This document shows, one piece after another, positions 54,301-62,224 of a stretch of DNA of 64,000 nt. Source of the stretch: Paenibacillus phytorum (lineage in GTDB: Bacteria; Bacillota; Bacilli; Paenibacillales; NBRC-103111). The stretch's first letter is position 1. Each line of letters starts with the position of its first letter. The notes under the pieces were generated by a model, which made no database searches, was not told the origin of the DNA, and saw nothing but the letters and a program-made list of their open reading frames with translations. Location: assembly GCF_013141715.1 (NCBI RefSeq), contig NZ_WHOA01000247.1, positions 38,647-102,646 of the forward strand. Direction: 5' to 3'. Both the position numbers and the translations under genes were made by a program.

Positions 54301-55082
54301 AGGAGCCATTGCAGCTTCGCATACTCATTATGCGGATGACTCGGCTCCTTCATGGTCACGAACAGCAAATCATCCGGCTCGATGCCCCAGCTCAAGAAAG
54401 CTTGCTTCGTCCCCTCCTGATACTGGGCAAAAGGAAGCTCCCATTCTTTGTGTTTATCAATCATATTTACAACCAAGTAGAGCGGCTTACCCCACTCCTT
54501 CATCTTCTTCGTGAACGCGAGATTGACTTCGGATTGAACATGGTTGTAATCCATGACATAGAAAACTACATCGGCAAGATGTAAAGCCGACTCCGTAGAT
54601 TGATGATGAGCGTCATCCGTAGAATCAATCCCAGGAGTATCTAGCAGCGCCGTATGACTGCCTAGAAATGGAATGGGATACGTAATCTCTACCGTTTCAA
54701 TATCCGTACCATTTACGCAATATGCTTCTAATTCTTCAAGCGCAATCGTCTTCGGTTTTCCCAGATTGTTTGCTGTGCCATCCTTCATGCGATGCGTAAC
54801 ATGAGCACCTGGTGATCCATTACGAATACTCACGATGTTTGCACTTGTTGGAATCGGGCTGGATGGCAGCAAGGCGTGCCCACAAAGCTGATTAATCAGG
54901 GTCGATTTCCCCGCTGAGAAATGACCGCAGAACGCTATATTCATCCGTCCAGCGTCTATTTTATCAAGCAGCTGACCTAGCTTGCTTGCGTTGTCGTAAT
55001 CCCCTTTTGTTTGCAGATTAACCTGCATGTTTCTGATCGCATCCGGCATGACCGAGATGCTTATATCCACCATTTGCGTCAT
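51381..55082 (-). CDS. dynA: Two-GTPase bacterial dynamin-like protein (DynA-like)
   Basis: 1233 residues from the ATG at 55082 (AAGGAG 12 bases upstream; the open frame goes on to 55175). First GTPase domain: P-loop GHFSAGKST near residue 55, DTPGIDSTDD and NMIDK; then a long coiled-coil stalk, an Ala/Ser/Pro-rich linker (about 600-650), and a second GTPase with GAFSAGKSS near 660, DTPGADS and NAADLA, followed by a second stalk to the end. This fused double layout is that of B. subtilis DynA (YpbR), which tethers and fuses membranes and guards against membrane damage and phage. The linker and nearby stalk (53000-53900) are unusually G+C-rich. Confidence 0.92.
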   Translation of the reverse strand: MTQMVDISISVMPDAIRNMQVNLQTKGDYDNASKLGQLLDKIDAGRMNIAFCGHFSAGKSTLINQLCGHALLPSSPIPTSANIVSIRNGSPGAHVTHRMKDGTANNLGKPKTIALEELEAYCVNGTDIETVEITYPIPFLGSHTALLDTPGIDSTDDAHHQSTESALHLADVVFYVMDYNHVQSEVNLAFTKKMKEWGKPLYLVVNMIDKHKEWELPFAQYQEGTKQAFLSWGIEPDDLLFVTMKEPSHPHNEYAKLQWLLSRLIERGDDLRSFSIDASARYLAAEHGKWLADQHEPQKAELMEQISQEGDVQEVQAQAAAKQEELAAVKGRPEALTAALRKEVGMIIENANITPALTRDQAHAYLESRKPGFKVGFFSRAAQTALETEKRLGTFQADLAEQVEAQLDWHLRDALKKAAQEQGQHDPALTAQIEALKVDVTTQWLAAQVNAGATFGGEYTLNYMKQVSSDIKQQYRKQAFAVIDLIAAAVREGSAQAADALAAELEALGVRLSACQELQRLEETEAEAEAQLLRMASWPRPSAPALPAAQQYTAMEETAAAPLSGGLHVTSMGTILQAAATASAAAGADDAAPAEAASSAPTAFTSGEHGKRMERKAADLQAASNLIEGLPSMRSIARSMREKSERLRQRTFTIALFGAFSAGKSSFANALIGERVLPVSPNPTTAAINKILPPQEGWPHGTAKVKMKKTDAILQDVLYSLDILGVQATDMLSALKRISALSPADVTAKGKPHYSFLKAVEKGWALAQDHLGTELKITKDEFPSYVADESKSCFVEFIELYYSNPLTEQGIIFVDTPGADSINARHTGVAFNYIKNADAILFVTYYNHAFSQADREFLLQLGRVKDSFEMDKMFFIVNAADLAASSEELNGVIKHVETNLLQHGIRNPRIYPISSYLAAEGKITGNEDLVTQSGIQPFEQEFVKFTFNELSDVAIHAANLELNRAIATMQQWLERAQSGEEERKLQLTKLGQAEKAGTELLENTLYDAELKELKKEIQELLYYVKQRTMYRFGELYNYAFNPSTFRDDARDPKQALQSAWGELLRMIGYDLSQEVLATTLRVENRMNLISSSRVKRWEEQLGELMEGFESGTYESSKFVTPEITSKLEVPDVSLKLLHSHFKNAKQFFEGDGKSKLRADLENRMNTPVAEFIEQQTKELEQAYANQLENWLATQKNLMLQQLNEHAEGLRDALEMKIDLNELISKQHQLKAFV

Positions 55083-55223
55083 TCGTCCATTCCGCTCCTT
55101 ATGATCCGTTCTTCTATCCAAACATAACCAAGGATAAACGACTCCGTCGTCCTTCAGGACGAGAGCGTTTGTCAAGGTAGATGCGAAGCAAAAGTATAAG
55201 ACTTATACTTTCTTATCTACAGA

Positions 55224-55249
55224 AAAAAATCTCCCAAAGGGAGATTTAG
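55224..55249 (-). terminator. Terminator of the nth-small protein operon
   Basis: Stem AAATCTCCC / GGGAGATTT with loop TTT, followed by TTTTCTG on the minus strand. Confidence 0.85.
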
Positions 55250-55252
55250 GTT

Positions 55253-55528
55253 TTAGGACATTACTGCATTTTCTTTTTCCGGCAAGAAAATCTCAAAGAC
55301 ATCGCGATGCTGCAAAATCGTAATGTCGGAGTCTTTTACTTTCATAACCACGACCTCGGATTTCGTTTTCATCTTGTCTATGTAATTCTGAGGAACTTCA
55401 CCGGATTCACTGACTGTTACACCTTCAATGACTTTTTCCTCATTATCGGCTAGGGGCGTGTTAATTACTTGCTCATAAATATCGGAGAACAGTTCAAAGC
55501 TATTCGTGTATACGGCGATGCATTTCAT
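55253..55528 (-). CDS. Small conserved protein of unknown function
   Basis: 91 residues from the ATG at 55528 (GGATGGG upstream). It begins MKCIAVYTNSFELFSDIY, an alpha/beta start, and ends with a strand-rich part (EVVVMKVKDSDITILQHRD). A similar protein next to endonuclease III seems common in Paenibacillus, from memory only. No motif or membrane segment was seen. It follows nth by 26 bases. Confidence 0.7.
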   Translation of the reverse strand: MKCIAVYTNSFELFSDIYEQVINTPLADNEEKVIEGVTVSESGEVPQNYIDKMKTKSEVVVMKVKDSDITILQHRDVFEIFLPEKENAVMS

Positions 55529-55554
55529 TTCAAATCCCATCCTTTGTCTGCATA

Positions 55555-56226
55555 TCATTTGTTTGTAATAGTTTTCCTAGTTGCACTTGGTTTCATACGT
55601 TTCTTACCCTCACGACAATTGTCCAACAATGGACATATCGTACACTGCGGGTTCTGAGCTTTGCAGTGATACCGACCGAAGAATATAAGACGATGATGCG
55701 TTTGTGTCCACTCTTCACGCGGAACCTTCTTCATCAGCTTCTTTTCAACTTCAAGTACCGAATCGTCCCAGCCAACTAATCCTAGTCTTTTGGAGACTCG
55801 CTCCACATGGGTGTCTACCGCAATAGCAGGTACTCCAAAAGCGTTCGATACGACGACATTTGCCGTTTTGCGGCCTACGCCGGGCAGTTCGACCAAGTGT
55901 TCGTGCTTCTCTGGAATTTCGCCTTCAAACTTGTCCAGCAGCAATTGACACAACTTTTGAATATTGCTTGCCTTATTTCGAAATAATCCAATCCGTCGAA
56001 TGTCTTGCTCCAGTTCCGTAAGTGGAACGGCCAAGTAATCTTCAGGACGCTTATATTTCTGAAATAAATCCAATGTCACCTTATTCACGGTTTCATCGGT
56101 GCATTGAGCCGATAATAATACAGCAATCGTTAATTCAAACGGATTACTGTGGCGCAGCTCGCAATGTGCATCCGGAAAGAGCTCACCGATTGTATCCAAA
56201 ATATGCCTTACTAACTTCTGTGTCAT
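55555..56226 (-). CDS. nth: Endonuclease III
   Basis: 223 residues. The helix-hairpin-helix is LPGVGRKTANVVV with the catalytic Lys, followed by VDTHVERVSKRLGL with the catalytic Asp, and the 4Fe-4S cluster Cys pattern C-x6-C-x2-C-x5-C in CKAQNPQCTICPLLDNC. It removes oxidised pyrimidines in base-excision repair and nicks the strand. In the same transcript as the small downstream protein. Confidence 0.96.
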   Translation of the reverse strand: MTQKLVRHILDTIGELFPDAHCELRHSNPFELTIAVLLSAQCTDETVNKVTLDLFQKYKRPEDYLAVPLTELEQDIRRIGLFRNKASNIQKLCQLLLDKFEGEIPEKHEHLVELPGVGRKTANVVVSNAFGVPAIAVDTHVERVSKRLGLVGWDDSVLEVEKKLMKKVPREEWTQTHHRLIFFGRYHCKAQNPQCTICPLLDNCREGKKRMKPSATRKTITNK

Positions 56227-56351
56227 GTCTTTACTTCCTTAGGGTCGTAATAATCTCCAGTGTAGCGAATTGTGGCGTTAGAATCAATGCTTGAAAGCGT
56301 CAAAATGCGAACATTTTCTAAATAATTGCCATATTTATTTTATAAATTAGA

Positions 56352-56396
56352 AAAAAACCGCCTGCCTTAGAAGTCAAGCTCCTAATATACAGACGG
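56352..56396 (-). terminator. Terminator of the amidase-GerMN-SLH operon
   Basis: Stem CCGTCTG / CAGGCGG with a long loop, followed by TTTTTTTC on the minus strand, about 25 bases after the SLH gene stop. Confidence 0.65.
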
Positions 56397-56419
56397 ATGA
56401 ACGTAATTTTCGTTCAAAT

Positions 56420-59134
56420 TTATTTCTCAATTTCAACAATTTTATCGTCTAACACATAAAGAGTTACTTGATCTCCAGCTGTAAAGGATGATGCCGACAC
56501 AACGTCAGTTCCTTTATGGAAATAGGCTCTTGGGAAAATACTATAAGCCGTTTTTTCTCCGGTGCTTGTAGCTTTGAAGTAAAATTGGTTCACGACGTTA
56601 TTGTAGTTATCCACTTCCCGTTTAGATCCTACTGCTACTTGAATAAGAAGTTTGTCATTGGCGTCTTTCATCACTTGAACACGGTCGCCCACTTTGATGG
56701 AAGTGAAACTCCATGCTACGCCGCCATTAAGTTTAACGTCATAATTGCTGCCAGCGTTTATCACTTGACTTTTACCTGAATAATCTTGAATGGTTAAGCT
56801 TGAGCTAGCCGCATTCACAGCTGTAACCTTACCGCGCACAGGACTGATCAGCTCTGCTTTTACAACAGCCAGACCTTTGAATGTCAGCTTCACATAGTCA
56901 TCGATTGCAAAGTCTGTAATAGAACCTACACTTTGATCCGCTTTGACGATTGGAACACCTTCTAGGGAAACAGCAAACGAAGTGTTTGACTGATCCGTCA
57001 CGGTAATTTGCTTGCTGTTCACATTAGATAAAATCGTTTTATAAAGTGCCGTTTTACTTGTCACAATTTTCGTGACAATCCCCTGATCGAAGCTTAATAA
57101 TAAACTAACATTATCCCCAACTTTTAAGTCAGAAAGCGCACTGTTCGGTTTATTAGCAAGCTCAACCTGTGGAGCGAAATTAAGCTTGAATGTCAAGCTT
57201 TGACCGCTGTCCGTTTTCAATGTAATATCATTCGTTTGTAAATTTAATTGTGTTAATGCGCCATCCAGTTGGGAGGACATTTGAATTTGAGTGACATTAT
57301 CTTTTGATACAAGTAAATCTACATATTTGCCGGCCGTAAATGTGCTGCTAAAGTTTGCAAAAGGAAGCTTCACTCCTGCATATGAAATGGAAACAGTATC
57401 TTTTAAAATATAAGCATGCGGTTTACCTGTATTATCTATAACGGTTAATAATTTCGATGCTTGATCGTAAGAAATAATTTTTGCAAAGTATAAGTTCTCA
57501 ATAGAACGGTTGGTTACAGTAATTAAAGTTACTTTATTGTTCAAAACATCCAGCTTAAGTTGATCTCCTGGAGCAATATCATAAATACTAGCCGTGGCTA
57601 AACCATTAATTCTGACTTGCACATTATCGCTAAGAGTATAAGATGCTAATGCCCCGCCAGCTGTCTTGGTTATCGTTAAAAATGTTTTATCATCGCCAAG
57701 TGCTTTCAAAGTCCCCTCAACACTTACACCAACATCCGCTTGCTTTTTAATTACGATTTTCACAATTTCACTGTTCTTAACCGTATACTCGACCGAATCT
57801 CCAACGTGAAGAGAATTGATATCTACGAGGCTGTTATCTGGTAAAGTCGCAATCAAATTACTTGAAAAACCATAAGTTTCAGGCTGCCCTGATACAGTGT
57901 CAAGAAGCGTAATTTGCATGGCATCTTTATTAATCGTCTGAATCGCGCCATCTACTGTTTTATTAACGGGCACCTGCTTAACTATGATGGACGTATATTT
58001 ATCGGTTTTGACGATCTTGCTTTTGCGCAATTGAATTGTACTGCCATTTACGATAGAAGCTAGGCTCAGGCCACGTCCTTCCGTATCAGTGACAGCAACA
58101 TCCGGCGCTAAATCATAGCTCTCAAAATCATCTAAAGTGGCCTTTAGGTTAGTCATATTCAATTTCAACAGTTTGCCCTCATGGATATCAAGCTGAAGCT
58201 CATCACTAATGATTTCAACATAATAGGCTGTTCCATTCACTTGAACGAGCGAAACTTCAAACGTTTCTTGCAGTGTTTTCGCAGCTATCGCCGTATCACT
58301 TTTATTACCGTAAAACACCGTGTTCGGTGAAAGTTTATATGTACTCGTATTCCCGTCTTTATCCATAAGACCAATTGTGCCGCTCGTTAAGCTAGTCATG
58401 TAGCCTTTCACAACACGTGAAGGCAATGTAGCTAGCTCCTTTTGCGAGCGACTTAAAAAAGCTGCCATTTGAGAACGCGTTACAGCCCCTTTAGGTTGGA
58501 ACGTGCCATCTTCAAAGCCATCAACAACCTTTAAAGCCACAGCTGCATTAACAAAGCCCAATGTTGAGCTGCTAATGTCATTATTATCTTTGAAAGCCGT
58601 TGGTGTAGACGATAAGCTTTGTGCGGTAGTTGCCTTACCGATAGCGCGAATCACTACTTCAGCTACCCATTCTCTCGTTGCCTTCCGCCCACCCCATTTA
58701 TCTTTGGACTTATCACTTTGGCTTCTAACTTTCTCTTCTTCGTTGGAGATTAAGCCTTTCTGGAGAGCAATAGCTACATAATTACGCGCATAGTTATCAA
58801 CCAGCATGAAATCTGGAAACACCGTTGCTGTCGTCATTGCATCTACTTCGCCTTGCAAGCCCATCATCCGAGTAGCCATAATAAGGACATCTTGTTGTGA
58901 AACCGAGTTCTCTGCTCGATAAGCCCCATCCTCGTAGCCTTCAATAATGCCTTCCAAAGCAAGTTTGGATATATGTCGAATACCCCAATAGTCCGATTTT
59001 ACATCAGGGAAAGAAAGCTTTACATTACTTGTTGATGTCGTATTTACTGACTCTGCTGCCAAAACTGGCGTCCCCGCCAGGCTTGTAATAATTAAAGAGC
59101 TAACAATTGCACTTGCTAATTTCTTGTTTCTCAT
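56420..59134 (-). CDS. S-layer homology (SLH) domain surface protein
   Basis: 904 residues. A signal peptide ends at VLAA. Three SLH repeats follow (about 40-90, 100-160 and 190-235), with FPDVKSDYWGIRHI and the YEDGAYRAENSVSQQD / FEDGTFQPKGAVTRSQ sites that bind pyruvylated wall polymer. The rest is a chain of small beta units (VGDSVEYTVKN, GDNVSLLLSFDQG, VGDRVQVMKDAN), repeated about every 80 residues and of unknown role. It lies 29 bases after the GerMN lipoprotein gene and is the last gene of the operon. Confidence 0.9.
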   Translation of the reverse strand: MRNKKLASAIVSSLIITSLAGTPVLAAESVNTTSTSNVKLSFPDVKSDYWGIRHISKLALEGIIEGYEDGAYRAENSVSQQDVLIMATRMMGLQGEVDAMTTATVFPDFMLVDNYARNYVAIALQKGLISNEEEKVRSQSDKSKDKWGGRKATREWVAEVVIRAIGKATTAQSLSSTPTAFKDNNDISSSTLGFVNAAVALKVVDGFEDGTFQPKGAVTRSQMAAFLSRSQKELATLPSRVVKGYMTSLTSGTIGLMDKDGNTSTYKLSPNTVFYGNKSDTAIAAKTLQETFEVSLVQVNGTAYYVEIISDELQLDIHEGKLLKLNMTNLKATLDDFESYDLAPDVAVTDTEGRGLSLASIVNGSTIQLRKSKIVKTDKYTSIIVKQVPVNKTVDGAIQTINKDAMQITLLDTVSGQPETYGFSSNLIATLPDNSLVDINSLHVGDSVEYTVKNSEIVKIVIKKQADVGVSVEGTLKALGDDKTFLTITKTAGGALASYTLSDNVQVRINGLATASIYDIAPGDQLKLDVLNNKVTLITVTNRSIENLYFAKIISYDQASKLLTVIDNTGKPHAYILKDTVSISYAGVKLPFANFSSTFTAGKYVDLLVSKDNVTQIQMSSQLDGALTQLNLQTNDITLKTDSGQSLTFKLNFAPQVELANKPNSALSDLKVGDNVSLLLSFDQGIVTKIVTSKTALYKTILSNVNSKQITVTDQSNTSFAVSLEGVPIVKADQSVGSITDFAIDDYVKLTFKGLAVVKAELISPVRGKVTAVNAASSSLTIQDYSGKSQVINAGSNYDVKLNGGVAWSFTSIKVGDRVQVMKDANDKLLIQVAVGSKREVDNYNNVVNQFYFKATSTGEKTAYSIFPRAYFHKGTDVVSASSFTAGDQVTLYVLDDKIVEIEK

Positions 59135-59163
59135 CGTTGATTTAGACTCCTCTGCTACTACAT

Positions 59164-59748
59164 TTAATTAGGTCGTTTAATTGGATACGGAAGCTCTAAA
59201 TGCCCCATTAAGCTATCCACTTGTTTGCCGTTTTTCAGCACATATAAAGCCTTCACTTCTGGAAATTGAAACACGGTTTTCTTCAAAGCTTGTAAAAACA
59301 ACTCCTCACCCGGAGCGCCTAATTGCGTTTTGGGACCAAATTTGAGATCAAGCTTCAATTCACCCTTAGCTTTATCAAACGAAGTGCTTGTGAATGTAAG
59401 ATCATCAAATAAAGGAATCGCTTTAGGATCATCACTCTTTTTGAGTGCGTTTAGTGCGACTTCATACACGTCAGCGTCCTGTTTGTAGCTGATTGTGACT
59501 TCTTTTTCTATAAGTTTCATTTCGTCCTGATCACTGTAAAAGGCTTTGACCTTTTTTTGCTTTAAAGGTTCTGGTGTTGCTGTTGGGGTTGGTGCAGGAC
59601 TTTGTACCACCGTTGTAGGGGTCGGCGCAATCGTAGCTTGCGGTGTTGCTCCACCTACGAGTTGACCTTTCTGACCGCAGGCGGTTACAGACAACGTGAT
59701 GGCACTTACAAGAAGCACCCCATGGAATAGGCGACTTGTTTTGGTCAT
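59164..59748 (-). CDS. GerMN-domain lipoprotein
   Basis: 194 residues from the ATG at 59748 (AAGGAG eight bases upstream). The lipobox is SVTAC, so it is lipid-anchored. A Thr/Pro-rich linker (about 30-60) leads to a GerMN domain (about 65-185, with ELKLDLKFGPKTQLGAPGEELFLQAL and FPEVKALYVLKNG). GerM-type proteins act in spore formation and engulfment; here the domain stands with a wall amidase gene. Hairpin-SD repeat copy C precedes it. Confidence 0.88.
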   Translation of the reverse strand: MTKTSRLFHGVLLVSAITLSVTACGQKGQLVGGATPQATIAPTPTTVVQSPAPTPTATPEPLKQKKVKAFYSDQDEMKLIEKEVTISYKQDADVYEVALNALKKSDDPKAIPLFDDLTFTSTSFDKAKGELKLDLKFGPKTQLGAPGEELFLQALKKTVFQFPEVKALYVLKNGKQVDSLMGHLELPYPIKRPN

Positions 59749-59755
59749 CTCACTC

Positions 59756-59815
59756 ACTCCTTAGCGTTTTGCATAGCAAAACGAACTTCGAAAGCATACG
59801 GTTTAAGCTTTCGTC
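59756..59815 (-). repeat. Hairpin-SD repeat element (copy C)
   Basis: Minus strand: ATGCTTTCGAAGTTC, hairpin GTTTTGC-TAT-GCAAAAC, GCTAAGGAG, which is the SD of the GerMN gene. It fills the space between the amidase and GerMN genes. Confidence 0.7.
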
Positions 59816-59817
59816 TC

Positions 59818-61254
59818 TTATTTGAGGTTCAGGTATTCTTTGATGGCAGCAACGATAGAAGCCGCTATTTTGTCTTGAAAAGCATCCTTGTACATGGCAG
59901 ATTCATCGTTCTTATTAGACAAATACCCCACCTCGACCAGAACAGCCGGCATTGTCGTTTTCGTGATGACCCTGAAATCAGCTTGTCGTACCTTACGATC
60001 AGGAAATCCAGCAGCGGCAACCACATTTTTGTGGATGACATTAGCAAAAGCTAAGCTTTCCGGTCTGTTATAATACGTTTCTGTTCCCGATACCGAAGCT
60101 TTGGCGCTATTCCCGTGAATCGATAGGAAAAGATCTGTTTGATTGTCGTTCCCGAAAGAAACACGGTCATCCAGTGGAATGAACGTATCATCCGAACGAG
60201 ACATAAGGACATTTACACGCTTGTCCTGAACAAGAAGCTTCTCTACCTTCTTCGCTGTAGCGAGTGTAAAATCCTTCTCATGCTTGCCAGTTATAGATAA
60301 TGCACCAGGATCATTATCCCCGTGTCCTGCATCAATCACCACGGTTAACTGATGCTCTACTATCGAAGCTGTCCATTGATTCGTAAGCTTAGAAGGCTGA
60401 ACGCGATAGTCAGCTGGACCTTTCAAATCCAAAATAATTCTTACCGTAGCAGGGTTATCAGCAAAGTTAGAAAAGCGCACTTTCTCAACCAGAGGATGCT
60501 TAGATGGCAGCTCCCCCGCATTATTTACAAGTAATTTCTGGAGAGAAGGATCTAAAGTTGTGTTAGGGAAGTCAAACACAATGCGATTCGGGTTCGATAA
60601 TTTCATCATAGTCGGAACTAAAGAGCCGTCTTTCGCGGCTACGGATAACTCCTTCTCAGATAGGACAATCGAAGTCAACAAATGGGCATTAGGATCGGGT
60701 TTAATCGTTCCTGGATCTGTGCCTGTACCTGGCACCGGCGGTTTTGGAGGTGTTACTTCGCCAGGATTATGGCCATCTACAACATCGATAGGTCCTGTAA
60801 CAGGTTTGGAATCCGAATCATCTTTTTTGAACATATGAACAGAAGAGGTTAAAGAGTCCCATTTAAATTCAATACCCATAAATTGACCAATGAAACGAAG
60901 TGGGAGCATCGTGTTGCCTTTTTCGATGATTGGCGCTACTTCCAAACTTTCCTTTTTGCCTTTAATCAGGGCCGTTTTACTGTCGATAACCAATTGAATG
61001 TTCATATCGCCTTTGACGATGGTTACCTTGCGTGTGGATTCATCCCAAGTCACCTTGGCACCAATTTCTTCAACGATAATCCTTACAGGTACAATCGTAT
61101 TGCCACTTACTATACGGGGCTGAACTTCGTTAGACACCAGCTTTTTTTCATTCATATAAAGCATAATTCCACTGGGAGACTCAGCTCCCATCGCATAAGT
61201 AGGGAGAAGCAGCATGCAAACTAGCAGCATTAAACAAAATGCAGGAAATTTCAT
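59818..61254 (-). CDS. N-acetylmuramoyl-L-alanine amidase (Amidase_3) with copper-amine-oxidase-like and AMIN domains
   Basis: 478 residues from the second ATG (61254), with GAGGTG four bases upstream. After a signal peptide (ending YAMG/A) come a copper-amine-oxidase-like domain (about 35-135, VTWDESTRKVTIV and LPLRFIGQFMGIEF), a Pro/Gly-rich linker, an AMIN domain (about 190-285) and Amidase_3 (about 300-479) with VIDAGHGDNDPGA, SIHGNSA and VEVGYLSNKNDE giving the zinc ligands and catalytic Glu. It cleaves the peptide from peptidoglycan and is the first gene of the operon. Confidence 0.95.
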   Translation of the reverse strand: MKFPAFCLMLLVCMLLLPTYAMGAESPSGIMLYMNEKKLVSNEVQPRIVSGNTIVPVRIIVEEIGAKVTWDESTRKVTIVKGDMNIQLVIDSKTALIKGKKESLEVAPIIEKGNTMLPLRFIGQFMGIEFKWDSLTSSVHMFKKDDSDSKPVTGPIDVVDGHNPGEVTPPKPPVPGTGTDPGTIKPDPNAHLLTSIVLSEKELSVAAKDGSLVPTMMKLSNPNRIVFDFPNTTLDPSLQKLLVNNAGELPSKHPLVEKVRFSNFADNPATVRIILDLKGPADYRVQPSKLTNQWTASIVEHQLTVVIDAGHGDNDPGALSITGKHEKDFTLATAKKVEKLLVQDKRVNVLMSRSDDTFIPLDDRVSFGNDNQTDLFLSIHGNSAKASVSGTETYYNRPESLAFANVIHKNVVAAAGFPDRKVRQADFRVITKTTMPAVLVEVGYLSNKNDESAMYKDAFQDKIAASIVAAIKEYLNLK

Positions 61255-61448
61255 CATTCACCTCTATGTAATGTCGGAATTGGGGTCGTAAATTCGTACT
61301 CTTAAAATCTATCTTTTAAAAACTAGCAGCAACGTGTCCATTGTATCAAAATAATCATATGCCCGACAGCAAAACCTCCGTTCAATCGACATTCTAGTAA
61401 TCTATTAGACGCGGAAAACTGCCAAAAGTTGCAAAAAAAGAAGAATAA

Positions 61449-61475
61449 AAAAACCTAGCTAAAAGCTAGGTCTGA
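61449..61475 (-). terminator. Second terminator after leuD
   Basis: Minus-strand stem ACCTAGCT / AGCTAGGT with loop TTT and TTTTTTT after it; tandem to the one at 61493-61540. Confidence 0.85.
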
Positions 61476-61492
61476 GTTCATGCAACTAGAAT

Positions 61493-61540
61493 AAAAAAAG
61501 ACGCAACCAATGCAAGAGCTCATTGGATTGCGTCTTCTAT
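61493..61540 (-). terminator. Terminator of leuC-leuD
   Basis: Stem AAGACGCAA-x-CCAATG / CATTGG-TTGCGTCTT, followed by TTTTTATT on the minus strand, ten bases after the leuD stop. Confidence 0.9.
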
Positions 61541-61549
61541 GATCACATT

Positions 61550-62155
61550 TTATTTATAAGCCAAACGTTTTTGGTGAGCTTGCTCATAGGCTGTGATTTT
61601 CTCTTCATGTTGAAGTGTTAAGCCGATGTCATCCAAGCCTTGCAGCAGGAACTGACGACGGTGCTCATCCAAATCAAACTGAATTTTCAAGCCGTATTCA
61701 TCAGTGAGAGTTTTGTTCTCAAGATCGACATTCAGCTTGTAGCCTTCATGCTTCGCTGTACGAGCGAACAAATCATCTACTTGCTCTTCCGATAGCTTGA
61801 TTGGCAGAATGCTGTTTTTGAAGCAGTTGTTGTAGAAGATATCCGCATAAGACGGCGCGATAATGACGCGGAAGCCGAAATCTTGAATAGCCCAAGGTGC
61901 ATGCTCACGGGAAGATCCGCAGCCGAAGTTCGCTCTGGAGAGCAGGACGGAAGCTCCTTGATAACGATCTTGGTTTAATGGGAAGTTCTCGATAACCTTG
62001 CCCGCCTCATCCCATCTCCATTCGAAGAAGAGGAATTGACCGAAACCGGAACGCTCAATTCTTTTAAGAAATTGCTTAGGAATAATGGCATCTGTATCTA
62101 CATTCACGCGATCTACAGGACCGACTAGGCCTGTATGTTGTTTAAAAGCTTCCAT
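61550..62155 (-). CDS. leuD: 3-Isopropylmalate dehydratase, small subunit
   Basis: 201 residues from the ATG at 62155 (AAGGAG nine bases upstream; the open frame to 62206 has no other SD and lies over a repeat). It begins MEAFKQHTGLVGPVDRVNVDTDAIIPKQFL, and carries NFGCGSSREHAPWAI, the substrate-recognition swivel site. With LeuC it converts 2- to 3-isopropylmalate in leucine synthesis. 69 bases separate it from leuC; the gap is a hairpin-SD repeat. Confidence 0.97.
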   Translation of the reverse strand: MEAFKQHTGLVGPVDRVNVDTDAIIPKQFLKRIERSGFGQFLFFEWRWDEAGKVIENFPLNQDRYQGASVLLSRANFGCGSSREHAPWAIQDFGFRVIIAPSYADIFYNNCFKNSILPIKLSEEQVDDLFARTAKHEGYKLNVDLENKTLTDEYGLKIQFDLDEHRRQFLLQGLDDIGLTLQHEEKITAYEQAHQKRLAYK

Positions 62156-62163
62156 GTTTTCAT

Positions 62164-62209
62164 TCTCCTTAAAGTTTTGCTTTAGCAAAACTAGCATCGT
62201 AAGCATTGC
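62164..62209 (-). repeat. Hairpin-SD repeat element (copy B, leuC-leuD gap)
   Basis: Minus strand: ATGCTTACGATGCT, hairpin AGTTTTGC-TAAA-GCAAAACT, TTAAGGAGA. Apart from one base in the stem flank it equals copy A at 2773. The last part is the leuD SD. Confidence 0.8.
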
Positions 62210-62224
62210 TTTAATCAGCCCAAA

